Assembly: GCA_938743325.2 (NCBI GenBank)
Contig: OW568893.1
Location: 1-64,000, forward strand
Length of the DNA stretch: 64,000 nt
Direction of reading: 5' to 3'
Origin: Pycnococcus provasolii
Taxonomy: Eukaryota; Chlorophyta; Pseudoscourfieldiophyceae; Pseudoscourfieldiales; Pycnococcaceae
Shown: piece by piece, positions 8,506 through 17,553 of the stretch
Position numbering within the stretch: the stretch's first letter is position 1
Layout: the number at the start of each line of letters is the position of its first letter
Notes under the pieces: generated by a model
Seen by the model: only the letters and a program-made list of their open reading frames with translations
Database searches by the model: none
Told to the model about the DNA's origin: nothing
Program-made: the position numbers and the translations under genes

Positions 8506-9030
8506 GACTCGGACATCGATGACGGTGTGGAGGCGATCGAGGCACGCCGCTGGAACCGCCGTCGCCGTCGCGCGGAGTACCACGTCAAGTGGAAGGGCTC
8601 TGGAGGCGCCGCCTCCACCGCCTCAGGCTCCATTGCCGCCTCCACCGCCACCCTCTCTGTCGTTGAGGTGGGTGAATGGGAAACTGTGCTTGATACCGAC
8701 GGCTCCTGACGATGTTGATGCCGACGACGACGACGCTGATCGTGGTGAGGATGACGCTGACGACGACGACGACGACTCGGACATCGAGGATGGTGTGGAG
8801 GCGATCGAGGCACGCCGCTGGAACCGCCGTCGCCGTCGCGCGGAGTACCAAGTCAAGTGGAAGGGCTCCGTCGACTCGGACATCGAGGATGGTGTGGAGG
8901 CGATCGAGGCACGCCGCTGGAACCGCCGTCGCCGTCGCGCGGAGTACCAAGTCAAGTGGAAGGGCTCCGTCGAGCCGGACGTGGGAGCCACGGTCCAACT
9001 TCGGGTCTTGGTACCACGTCCGGCTCGACG
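8506..9030 (+). mobile_element. Chromodomain-like remnant with internal duplications
   Basis: A 99-bp unit encoding SDIEDGVEAIEARRW, an Arg-rich turn and AEYQVKWKG matches the first half of a chromodomain (EAI...R...Y.VKWKG). It occurs at about 8506-8604, 8774-8872 and 8873-8971; the last two are adjacent and nearly identical. A TWEP-type chromodomain end is also recognisable just after them. The parts do not form one continuous gene, so it is a broken remnant with a few breaks. Chromodomains occur at the integrase end of Ty3-type chromoviruses and in host chromatin proteins; no integrase or reverse transcriptase is visible beside it, so the source is uncertain. Confidence 0.5.
8968..9030. 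repeat. Perfect 17-bp inverted repeat
   Basis: CGTCGAGCCGGACGTGG at 8968-8984 and its exact reverse complement at 9014-9030, separated by 29 bp. It immediately follows the last chromodomain-like unit. Confidence 0.85.
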
Positions 9031-9139
9031 AGCTCGACGCTGCCGCCGGACCGTCAACGCCGCCACGTGCACGTGCACGGCTCACACGACGAACGCAGCC
9101 ACCACGTGCCGCAGCAAACCCGCCGCAGCCGCCGCAGCC

Positions 9140-9369
9140 ACGGGATCAACGGTGCTTTTGTACTCGGGAAATCGGGACAAGGTTTTGGCCCGGGACAAGG
9201 TTTTGTCAGCCCCCTTCCTACCCAGACGCATTTCGCCACAACAGAGCCATGGCCCATGGACCCGCTCGCGCAGGGCACCGGTCCCCAAACGTTAGGGCAC
9301 CGGTCCCAAAGGTTAGGGCACCGGTCCCCAAGCTAGTTTGGGTAGGTTTATGACCAGCCGATGCCACTT
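9140..9369. repeat. 230-bp subtelomeric duplication, copy 2
   Basis: Nearly identical to 7256-7485. Its right end continues directly into the tandem array at 9276-9831, so the array appears to have grown from the end of this unit. Confidence 0.92.
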
Positions 9370-9831
9370 TAGGGTAGTAGCGTATCTTTATTTAGTCGCC
9401 GTCGAGTACTCGAGTCACTTGCCAAAGTCGAGTCAATGACCGAACGTTAGGGCACCGGTCCCAAAGGTTAGGGCACCGGTCCCCAAGCTAGTTTGGGTAG
9501 GTTTATGACCAGCCGATGCCACTAGGGTAGTAGCGTATCTTTATTTAGTCGCCGTCGAGTACTCGAGTCACTTGCCAAAGTCGAGTCACTGACCGAACGT
9601 TAGGGCACCGGTCCCCAAAGGTTAGGGCACCGGTCCCCAAGCTAGTTTGGGTAGGTTTATGACCAGCCGATGCCACTTTAGGGTAGTAGCGTATCTTTAT
9701 TTAGTCGCCGTCGAGTACTCGAGTCACTTGCCAAAGTCGAGTCACTGACCGAACGTTAGGGCACCGGTCCCAAAGGTTAGGGCACCGGTCCCCAAGCTAG
9801 TTTGGGTAGGTTTATGACCAGCCAATGCCAC
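9276..9831. repeat. About 155-bp tandem array, three to four units
   Basis: Units begin with AGGGTAGTAGCGTATC at 9371, 9524 and 9680 (periods 153 and 156). Each carries CGAGTACTCGAGTCACTTG, two GTTAGGGCACCGGTCC units and GTTTGGGTAGGTTTATGACC. Small length differences come from CACT/CACTTT and CCC/CCCC variation. The embedded GTTAGGGC units resemble telomere sequence. Confidence 0.92.
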
Positions 9832-10414
9832 GATTAGGATGTGATGCCTGGGAGGGGGAGGGGGAATGAGCCCAAAATGTCCAAATGTCCAAAATCGCAT
9901 CTCCACTCTTTTTCCCCGTTACAAACAACAGTTAACAACAGTAGGTTCGACACAGGGTACTGTACAGTACATCCCAACTTCAAGTATGTAAGGTTAGTTG
10001 AAGCAAGGGAGGGGAAATGAGGTGTATTTCCCCTTGGTTGAAGTTGGGTTCAAGTCAGGAGACTATCTAGAGTGTTCGTGCAAAGAGCCAAAACCTCTTC
10101 CTCGAGGACCTCTTGCAAGCGTCCCTGAATCTGGCCGGACCTCTTTCTGGAAGAGGTCCCCGGGCTCGGGAAAGAGCTTTTTTTTTTCTGTTTGTGCAAA
10201 GAGGAATTCCTCTTTGTAGGACCTCTTTCTTGCCGTTGTATTCCTCCGTTATGAAATCGGTCAGGTTGGTTGGGGACAACATCCCGGCGCCATGGCGTCG
10301 TCGCCGGCGGTGGTGGCGCGCGTAGTGGCGCAGTCTGAGGTGTATGGCTGGTGGGCAGGCTCACAGGCTGACAGGTGGGGGACTGGTTGACCTCATGTAA
10401 GTTGACCTTGTAAC
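9832..10414. other. Subtelomeric stretch rich in short palindromes
   Basis: No gene seen. It holds a cluster of AAAGAGG/CCTCTTT palindromes between 10079 and 10230: a 9-bp hairpin GGACCTCTT-TCTGG-AAGAGGTCC at 10137-10159, and a perfect 20-bp palindrome at 10197-10216. Confidence 0.6.
10197..10216. repeat. Perfect 20-bp palindrome CAAAGAGGAATTCCTCTTTG
   Basis: The sequence equals its own reverse complement over 20 bp. It follows the related hairpin at 10137-10159 and shares the CAAAGAG core with 10080-10087. Confidence 0.9.
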
Positions 10415-10545
10415 ATCATGAACAACATCTTGTCTTATAACCTTAAGGTCAACCCACTCTCCCTTAAGGTCGCATCCCCCCTCCGTGTTGGTTTCATGTT
10501 CGAATGTGTTGTTACATGGAGCTTACAAGAGTCTAACCAGCAAGG
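10415..10545. repeat. Dispersed subtelomeric repeat, copy 2
   Basis: The partner of 583-716, same orientation, diverged by scattered substitutions. To its right the sequence (10546-10756) is unrelated to copy 1 and has no recognisable gene. Confidence 0.75.
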
Positions 10546-10756
10546 CGTAAGCCAGCCGCGTAGCCAGTGAGCCAGCCATACGACGCAGACTGCGCTACAA
10601 CGGGTGCCGGGACCGCCGGCAACAACGCCATGGTATTGGCATGTCGGTCAAAGAGGGCATGTCGTACCTCCTCCCTGGTCGAGACAAACAGGACAACGAC
10701 CTGGGATACGTCGTAGGTGCACAAATGCATGACTCTTGGGGGTTTGCTGGCTGCCA

Positions 10757-10842
10757 GGGTTAGGTCTAACCCTCCCCGGGGTTAGGTCTAACCCTCCCCG
10801 GGGTTAGGTCTAACCCTCCCCGGGGTTAGGTCTAACCCTAAC
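10757..10842. repeat. 22-bp palindromic telomere-like array
   Basis: Three to four units of GGGTTAGGTCTAACCC plus TCCCCG, the palindromic variant also found inside the 1233-1498 array. The unit is two telomere fragments facing each other with a GT spacer. Confidence 0.9.
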
Positions 10843-11016
10843 CCTAACCAAAAAGCTAACCCCAAAGCTAACCCTAACCCTAACCCTAACCCTAACCCTG
10901 ACCCTAACCCTAACCCTAACCCTGACCCTAACCCTAACCCTAACCCTGAAATGTTAAGCTAAGGGGGGTCCGGGTAAATTGTAACCCTAATTGTAACCCT
11001 AATTGCCAGGCTGGCA
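10843..11016. repeat. Inner interstitial telomere block ending in the junction motif
   Basis: Degenerate then regular CCCTAA units (10863-10947), with CCCTGA variants spaced every three to four units, followed by AATTGTAACCCT spacers and the 16-bp junction motif at 11001-11016. It mirrors the order telomere then motif at 1-410, in the same orientation. Confidence 0.88.
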
Positions 11017-11941
11017 GTTTGACACACATGTTGAAAAAAAAAAATTTGCCTCCGGTATGCGGCCGACCGTCGGCCAGTGTCGTGCAGAACGAAGCCAATA
11101 ACAACAGCCATTTTTTAGGCAGTTAGGTTTGATTTGAAGCACTCACTCGCGGCACGAGGTTGGTCAAATTGTTAATACTCTTGCGTGAAGTATAGGGTTA
11201 CATTTAGGGTTTCGACTAGGGTTTTAAATAGGGTTACGGGTCTCCTCCTCCCTCCTTCTTTCGCCATGGACTTGCGGGGGTGGGTTGATATGCCCTTGCG
11301 TCTCCTCCTCTACTCTAACCCTCTCTAAAAGTTACAGGAAGCACGGAACCGCCTCTCCCGCGAGACCCCTCGTAGGTACTAGGAAGCGTAACTCATTTTG
11401 GCTCGTACCTGTGCTACTCCCGCTTCCATTGCCGCCCCCTCCGCCGCTCCAGCTAAGCCATTTCCTCGTAGTTAAATCCCATCCCATTCCATCCCATCCC
11501 ATTCTTGATTCTTCAAAAACGTGTTTGCCGTTATTATGGTTCAGTTATATTTTATGTTATATATATATAGGATGATGAAAGACATGGATTGGTGCAGCAC
11601 ATGCATGTCGACATTCTCATTCGACCGTTCCTTCTTGGGTTCTACTCTTTTGATTGGATCGAGATCGATGCAAAGCATGGAACTTCATGCTTTGAGCTCT
11701 CAAGCCTCTCTAGAGAGAGGCCTCCTAGGCCTTTCTCTTTTCCCTACCTGAGCCCTTTGCTTTCATGAATTCTAGTAACTAAAACGACTTTACCTTATTA
11801 AGTATTTTTTTCCCTAAGAAGTTCCACGCCCACTACAACAGAGGAGGAGGAGGGGGAGGTGTTTTTCTTAACGAATGGTCCTGAAGAGTGTTGGTACAAT
11901 CTAAATTTACATCATGTATTGTTGGCAACAAAAGCCAATTA
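11017..11941. other. Boundary between subtelomere and gene body
   Basis: No gene seen. 11192-11240 holds four spaced TTAGGGTT-like motifs in the opposite orientation to the telomere. 11483-11510 repeats CCCATCCCATTC, and 11555-11572 is a TATATA run. TTACA at 11907-11911 is a TGTAA poly(A) signal for the minus-strand gene that ends at 11942. Confidence 0.5.
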
Positions 11942-13606
11942 TCATGACGCCGACGCGTGCTCCTCAGCTCGCGAGAGCGCCTCCTCAGCCTCCTTCTCTT
12001 GCGCCTCCGCGTCCGCCTCAGCATCCTCCGCCTCCGCCTCCGCCTCCTCCCCACCGTTTCCTTCAGAACCGTCGTCGTCTCGCTTCGCATCACCGCCCTC
12101 CTCATATGCCAAGTCGTAAACGGCGAGGCGTATTCCTTGCATCGTAGGATCGCGATCGTGGCGCGAAAAGTACGTCGGCGGGCCAAAGGCGCGGCTGTAC
12201 ACGACCCACAGCTTGCATCCCACCTGAAGTGCAGTTGGATAGTGCACACGCACGTGTCCCTCGCCGCCCTCGGCGTCGTGGTTCACGCCGCTGATGTCAA
12301 GCGTGGCCAAACCCCGCCACGTGTATCCACCATCGCGGCTGATTGCCAGGCGCACGTTTGACCTGAGCGATGCGTGGTCGTTGTACGCGACGACGAGCTC
12401 ACCACGCGGCTGCAGCTGCGCAACGTCGAGCTTTGCGTCAGGATTGCGTAACGACGGCACCGGTGTCGCCGCGCTCCAAGTGCCTCCTCGATCGTGGCTT
12501 CGCGCCTCGAACGCGACGCCTGCGGAAGAGCGGAAGAGCATGAGAACGTCGTCCACGCCACCCTGAGGGTAAGGCTGCACCGCCGCATGCTCGATGAGCC
12601 AGGTGTCGCTGTGCGATATAGCGTCGCCGTGCACTTGCCACGTGCGTCCCTCGTCGACGCTGATGAGCGCACCAGCGCTCTCCTCGCCACGGAGCTTTTC
12701 GCACGCTGCACCTCTCCGGGAGAGCAGCGCTCTCTCGCGCCAGAAGGGAAGCAGCCACTCACCCGTGCGCAGGCGTATCATGCGGTTCGCAGTCACCTTG
12801 GGGATCCCGCCGTCTGACTCAAGGCGGTGCAAAACGCGCGGCGCGCTCCAAACACCAGTCGCTAAGTTGAGCGTGACAACAGCAATGTCGCCGCCAGGTG
12901 CCCACTCCATCGCGGTGCCCTGGCACGGCCCTCTCGAGCGGCTAAATATTACCCACAGTCGAGGCTGCTGGTCGTCGTCGCCGTCCTCGCTCTTTCCCGG
13001 TTTCGCAGCTTTCCTCATCTGCGTGCGCCATGGCTGGAGGTTTTGCGATGGCGGCGGAACGAACAGCACGGGTCCCCACACGGCGGCTCGCTGAGGACTT
13101 CCCGTGGGCACGCGCTCCGGCGTCGACCACGTCGCGGCTGTATTGTCATCGTTGGGCACGCCGACCGTTAGCACGATGTGCTGCGCGGTCCCGCCTTCCG
13201 CACCTTCTGGCGCCTGCTGCCACGCGACGGCCACCGACCCGTTCGGCAACGCGGCGGACATTGCCATGTGCATGTAGCGCACGGTCGAGTCGTGCCTGGC
13301 CACCCACGAGAGGTGCACGGCTGACGATCCAGCACCAAGGCCGTGCGCGGTTTCGTTCACCTTGCCCTCAGCCTTTCCCTTTCCGCCGACGTTCGCGCAC
13401 GTGGGCGACATCCAAGCCCCGCCTCCCGCGCGTCTTGATCCGTCGTGCAGCAGTCCCATGTACCCGGCCACGGCGAGCGCCGCCAGCGCTGCGAGTGTGA
13501 AGGCTGCGGCGACAAGCGCGGTTCCTCTCGCGGCGGACGGCCTCTTGAGCTGGCCGCTTTTGAGCGCGGTCCTGCCGGCGCCACGGGACGGGCGGCGCGG
13601 CGTCAT
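11942..13606 (-). CDS. Membrane-anchored BNR/Asp-box (sialidase-like) protein, 554 aa
   Basis: Residues 28-48 form a single hydrophobic segment after a basic N-terminus, as in type II membrane proteins, so the rest should face the secretory lumen or outside. Residues 95-500 are a six-bladed BNR-type propeller. Clear Asp boxes are SVDEGRTW (about 316), SHDRGGTW (about 370) and SRDGGYTW (about 423), and MIRLRTGEWLLPFWRE and HYPTALQVGCKLWVVYS are typical blade strands of the exo-alpha-sialidase-like BNR family. Family members include sialidases and other glycosidases; catalytic residues were not verified. The tail (about 505-554) is an acidic Glu/Ala repeat that may be disordered. ATG 13606 is the first start and gives the signal anchor. 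Confidence 0.85.
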   Translation of the reverse strand: MTPRRPSRGAGRTALKSGQLKRPSAARGTALVAAAFTLAALAALAVAGYMGLLHDGSRRAGGGAWMSPTCANVGGKGKAEGKVNETAHGLGAGSSAVHLSWVARHDSTVRYMHMAMSAALPNGSVAVAWQQAPEGAEGGTAQHIVLTVGVPNDDNTAATWSTPERVPTGSPQRAAVWGPVLFVPPPSQNLQPWRTQMRKAAKPGKSEDGDDDQQPRLWVIFSRSRGPCQGTAMEWAPGGDIAVVTLNLATGVWSAPRVLHRLESDGGIPKVTANRMIRLRTGEWLLPFWRERALLSRRGAACEKLRGEESAGALISVDEGRTWQVHGDAISHSDTWLIEHAAVQPYPQGGVDDVLMLFRSSAGVAFEARSHDRGGTWSAATPVPSLRNPDAKLDVAQLQPRGELVVAYNDHASLRSNVRLAISRDGGYTWRGLATLDISGVNHDAEGGEGHVRVHYPTALQVGCKLWVVYSRAFGPPTYFSRHDRDPTMQGIRLAVYDLAYEEGGDAKRDDDGSEGNGGEEAEAEAEDAEADAEAQEKEAEEALSRAEEHASAS

Positions 13607-13850
13607 GGGAGAGGTGGTTTTGCCCCCACGATGGGAATCCCCGAATTACCACCTACCATCTCTCGCAAATAGTCGAATTCGGGGATAGATCTCCCCACCC
13701 AGGTCCAGGTGGTTTCGGTTCCGTTCCCCAGGTCCTGAACCTTGAACCTTCCCCCTCCGCCGCCGCCTTCCCCTTCCCTTCTCCTCCTCTTCCGCCCAGG
13801 ACCCGGGACCACCACTCTCTCGTCCGTCCCACGACGCACGCAACTTCAAC

Positions 13851-15419
13851 ATGGCGACGGCTCGAAGCACGCGCGCTACGAACGCAAAGCGAGCGAGGTC
13901 CGCGCAGGCGGACTTGGAGGCAACGCCGGGGCAGCGCAGGCTCTCGCGCCGACGGTTCGACGACGACAACAACGGCGAAGGCGCCGCGCGAGCTGGTGAG
14001 CTGTGGGATGCGGAGACGGAAGGTGGCGGCGGGAAGCGAGGTGTTGACGACGGCGGCGGCGAGGACGACGACGATGACGAGAGCGCAAAGGAGACCGTGG
14101 CGGAGGCTCGCCTGCGCATGGCAAAGCAGTACCTTGCCGAAGTGCAGGCGGAACTTGCAACTGCGGCGGGTGGTGCCGCAGCGGAGGCGGCGACAGGCGA
14201 AGATGCCCGAGAGCTCGCGAGGCGTCTTCACGACGACGCCCTTGAGGCTCGTGGCTATGCGACAAGACGCGTCGCTGCGGACGTTTCTCGACGGTTGGGC
14301 AGCACTGCTATGCAGCCTCTGCGCACAGCAGCGCCTCACCACTTGAGCGTGACGGCGCTCAGCCTGTCGCCAAACGACGAACACGCGTGCTTCTCGTGCG
14401 CCAAGGATGGATCCGTCGCACGCACGGACCTCGAAACGGGGTCGTTCGACGTGCTTGTCACGTACGCGTCGTTGGCAGCCTCCGCACAACCAACCCAAAG
14501 AGGTCCACTCCACGGACGCGGCAGGGACGCGTCCGCACTTGCCATACACCCGTCGGGCAATCTGCTTGCATTCGCCGGTGGTGACCACGTCGTCAGATTG
14601 TGGGACGCGCGTGGCGGAACCGTCGTGGCGTCCATGACGGGGCATCGAGGTCGCGTGACAGGTGTCGCGTTCGCAGAAGATGGCCTCAACGTGTACTCAT
14701 GCTCCGCTGATCGAACTGTGAAGCAGTGGAGTACTTCGCAGAGATCGTACGTCGACACGCTGTACGGGCACACCTCGGACGTTCTATGCATAGACGGCTG
14801 CGGCGCGGGCGCGGGTGTCGGGCGCGTCGTTACGGGTGGCATGGACGGAACGACACGGTTGTGGAAAGTTGCCGACGAAAAGCAGCTCATTCTACGAAGT
14901 CAAGGTCCTTCCGTTCAAAGCCGCAGCGTGGACGCCATCTCAAGTCTCTCGTCAAGCGAGTGGGTCACCGGTAGCGACGACGGAACGCTCACCCTTTGGA
15001 CGAGTACGAAGAAGAAGGGGCAGCGAGTGGACATGGCACACGAGGTGATCACGCCGCAGCAGCCGGCGCTGTTCGGCGGCGACGCCGGATCGGCGTCCGC
15101 TTGGGTGCAAAGCGTCACCGCATGCCCTGGCGCAGACCTCGTCGCGAGCGGTGCGGGTGACGGAAAGGTGCGCCTATGGCGTGTGGGTGATGCAGGAGAC
15201 ACACTTTCCGCCGAGCATGGAGGTGGTTCAGGTGGCGTGGCAAAGTCGAAGCATCTCGTCGCCATTCCGGCGCTTGCGTCAGTGAATGGGTTCGTCAACG
15301 CACTTGCAATCACAAGAGATGCGACACGGCTTGTGTGTGGCATCGGACAGGAACCTCGCCTTGGGCGTTGGGGTCGTATCAACGATGCATCGAACGGTGT
15401 GGCTGTGTACAATCTGTAA
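13851..15419 (+). CDS. RRP9: U3 snoRNP WD40 protein RRP9/U3-55K, 522 aa
   Basis: RRP9 (U3-55K) binds the box B/C motif of U3 snoRNA and acts in the nucleolus in 18S rRNA processing. The N-terminal 80 residues are basic, then acidic, with a likely nuclear localisation signal. ETVAEARLRMAKQYLAEV followed by ARRLHDDALEARG is the RRP9-specific helical segment before the propeller. WD40 repeats run from about 165 to 522, for example LAIHPSGNLLAFAGGDHVVR and VTGVAFAEDGLNVYSCSADR. The length fits the family. The stop codon lies inside TGTAA (15415-15419). It is divergent from the BNR gene, with 244 bp between the starts. Confidence 0.93.
   Translation: MATARSTRATNAKRARSAQADLEATPGQRRLSRRRFDDDNNGEGAARAGELWDAETEGGGGKRGVDDGGGEDDDDDESAKETVAEARLRMAKQYLAEVQAELATAAGGAAAEAATGEDARELARRLHDDALEARGYATRRVAADVSRRLGSTAMQPLRTAAPHHLSVTALSLSPNDEHACFSCAKDGSVARTDLETGSFDVLVTYASLAASAQPTQRGPLHGRGRDASALAIHPSGNLLAFAGGDHVVRLWDARGGTVVASMTGHRGRVTGVAFAEDGLNVYSCSADRTVKQWSTSQRSYVDTLYGHTSDVLCIDGCGAGAGVGRVVTGGMDGTTRLWKVADEKQLILRSQGPSVQSRSVDAISSLSSSEWVTGSDDGTLTLWTSTKKKGQRVDMAHEVITPQQPALFGGDAGSASAWVQSVTACPGADLVASGAGDGKVRLWRVGDAGDTLSAEHGGGSGGVAKSKHLVAIPALASVNGFVNALAITRDATRLVCGIGQEPRLGRWGRINDASNGVAVYNL
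15415..15419 (+). terminator. TGTAA poly(A) signal overlapping the RRP9 stop
   Basis: The last codon CTG and stop TAA create TGTAA, the green-algal polyadenylation signal. Its use here is inferred. Confidence 0.5.
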
Positions 15420-15511
15420 AGAGACGTCTTTCTTTCTTTTTAATATAAGAGTAGAAGTTCTTCTTGAGTATATTTTTTTATTAGTTGAAGAATAAGCAGA
15501 AATAAATAAAA

Positions 15512-15516
15512 TTACA
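15512..15516 (-). terminator. TGTAA poly(A) signal overlapping the PSS stop
   Basis: GTG TAA at the end of the gene forms TGTAA on the minus strand, as in RRP9 on the opposite strand 92 bp away. Confidence 0.45.
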
Positions 15517-17044
15517 CGTACGCGTGTGATCGAGACCACAAGGCGAGTACTGTCGCGATTACCACGCCCGCCGCCGCCCAGCCAACCACAATATGGCGCG
15601 GGCATGGATTCGGGTACAATCCACGCCCAAATTTGATGCTAACCAAAACCTCAATAAGCATCGTGGCGACGAGTGTCCATGCGTACGCACCCAACTTCTC
15701 CAAGAAGAAACCGTGCTTCTTCGCCGCGGAGCGCTGCATGAAGACGTAGTACTCGTTCACCGCTGGCAGCCCCATGAGAAACCAAAGCACGAGACGGAAG
15801 GTGTTCAGGACGTGGCTTGGGGGCACCCAGAGTGCATATTTGAGAAAAAATGCGGAGACGTCGAAGCATAGCACCATCGCGCAGAGGACAAGGCACTGCG
15901 AGAAGCGCCTTGGGTTCGTGTGAACACCCCAGTCGTACACGTCCCATGTTCCTGGCGTGAACTGCAAAAGTATGCTCCGCACGATGCCCACATCTTCTCC
16001 ACCCACTCTTCTTGCCGTCGCAGGCGGACTTCTCGATGTGCTTCTCATTGGCATGGCGTTCAGCGCTGCCGTGCTGGCGTTCGCCACCGCTGCTGAGTAG
16101 GCGGCCGCTGCGGCGTCGGAAGACGTGCCACGCGGGAAACCCCGTGCTGCATCAGCCGCGGCGGCGGCAGCGGCGGCAGCAGCCCCTGCGGAAGCGGCAG
16201 CACTGTTGAGCGCATTTCTCCTGTCATTGTTAAGTCGGTTGACGACAGCCATGCCCGCGTAGATTCCCACGAAGTTGCAGATGAGCACGTCGAGCACCCA
16301 GCTGTCCCACCAGCATTCGTTGAAGTTGGGAAGCATGTGCCGGAACGTCACCTCCATCACCTCGAAGCCAACGCTGAGAAGGATGCAAAGTGTGTAGCTT
16401 CTAAGAACCATCGCCTTGCCAAACCAGCCCAGCACGTGAGCGACGACAAATTCGTCGTTGATGGTTGCCCAGACGACAGCCATTTTGTTGGTTGGGTGCT
16501 CCGGCGTGAACACACGGCAGTCCTCCCCGTACGAGCGTTCCTCGAGAGGAACGCCGAGATCAGAGGAGAATGGCAGGTGCTTCAGGAGCAGCCTCGCGTC
16601 ACTCGCGTTCACGAAGAGCATGTACACGAGGCTCAGCAAGTACACGAGGCAAACACCGTGCACGAATCTCCAAACGAGAGGGTGCGGACGCGTGAGAGGC
16701 GCGGTTGGGCCGTACATGACGTGGAATGACAGGAACACGAAGAGTCCCGCGCCGATGCCGACTTCAGGCCTGGAAGCCTCGCGCTCGCCCGTGCCTCCGG
16801 ACAGCGCGCCGGAGACGTGCACGAGCGCGCCAACGACGACAGAGAGCATCGACAGCGTCTTGGAAGAGTAGAAGATCTCCGTGGCTGGGTCGTACGTATC
16901 TACATAGGCTGGTGGATATCTCTTCGTGCTGTTCCAGTTTGCTTGTTCAGGCGGCAACATGGGCGCAGGCGGCGGCGCTTGTTCGTTGCCGTTCGCGTGC
17001 GCTTGTCTTTCTCTGCACGCGCCGTCTCTGCGTTGTCGCGCCAT
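15512..17044 (-). CDS. PSS1: Phosphatidylserine synthase (base-exchange type), about 510 aa
   Basis: Base-exchange PSS swaps the head group of PE or PC for serine in the ER membrane. The PSS family signature MLPNFNECWWDSWVLDVLIC is complete, followed by NFVGIYAGM. Upstream are RPHPLVWRFVHG and YGEDCRVFTPEHP, also typical, and about eight to nine hydrophobic segments are present. An Ala-rich insertion (SAAASAGAAAAAAA) lies in a loop. The frame stays open upstream to 17308, but that part is low-complexity, so I prefer ATG 17044 (MARQRRDG); ATG 17101 is an alternative. The stop lies inside TGTAA (15512-15516). It is convergent with RRP9. Confidence 0.92.
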   Translation of the reverse strand: MARQRRDGACRERQAHANGNEQAPPPAPMLPPEQANWNSTKRYPPAYVDTYDPATEIFYSSKTLSMLSVVVGALVHVSGALSGGTGEREASRPEVGIGAGLFVFLSFHVMYGPTAPLTRPHPLVWRFVHGVCLVYLLSLVYMLFVNASDARLLLKHLPFSSDLGVPLEERSYGEDCRVFTPEHPTNKMAVVWATINDEFVVAHVLGWFGKAMVLRSYTLCILLSVGFEVMEVTFRHMLPNFNECWWDSWVLDVLICNFVGIYAGMAVVNRLNNDRRNALNSAAASAGAAAAAAAAAADAARGFPRGTSSDAAAAAYSAAVANASTAALNAMPMRSTSRSPPATARRVGGEDVGIVRSILLQFTPGTWDVYDWGVHTNPRRFSQCLVLCAMVLCFDVSAFFLKYALWVPPSHVLNTFRLVLWFLMGLPAVNEYYVFMQRSAAKKHGFFLEKLGAYAWTLVATMLIEVLVSIKFGRGLYPNPCPRHIVVGWAAAGVVIATVLALWSRSHAYV

Positions 17045-17553
17045 GGATGCCGCCGCGAGGCGTCGCCGGGAGTTGCGAATAATCGCGGCGGTTGTTTGCA
17101 TCCCTGTCGCAGCGCAGGGCCGGGGAGGGGAATCAGGGGACCCCCTTCCCCTTCCCCTTCCCCAATTCCCCTCACCGGCAACGCTCTCATCAGGCAACGC
17201 TTCCCTTCGCATCACAACACCTTCCCTCTCCCTCTCGCAAACACAACAACCTGGAGGGTCCGGGTCCCGCTTAGAGCACACCTTGAGGGGACTATCCCGG
17301 TCTCGCACGATAATAACGGCATAGCTGATGGTCCAGATCAGTGGGAAACTCTTCAGCAGTAAAGTAAGGACTACTTACTTCGGACGCCATTGGCCGCATC
17401 CTAGCCTTAAGACGTGCTTCTCACGGGGGGGCTATCCTATCCTCCCCGGTCCCCGCAACGCCCGCCCGCCGTGAAACTCGTCTCGTCTATATACGGAATC
17501 GGTAAACTACAGGAACATGAATGTTTATAAAAACACAATAGTAATGTTTTATC
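17045..17553. other. Intergenic, between PSS start and kinase end
   Basis: C-rich tracts (17143-17172, CCTTCC repeats) lie upstream of PSS. No gene seen. Confidence 0.5.

Noticed and set aside
9276-9831. CRISPR-like array
   Set aside because: Units are adjacent tandem repeats without unique spacers, in a eukaryotic chromosome end.
17045-17308. 88-residue extension of phosphatidylserine synthase
   Set aside because: Low-complexity, encoded by C/G-rich tracts in the likely leader.
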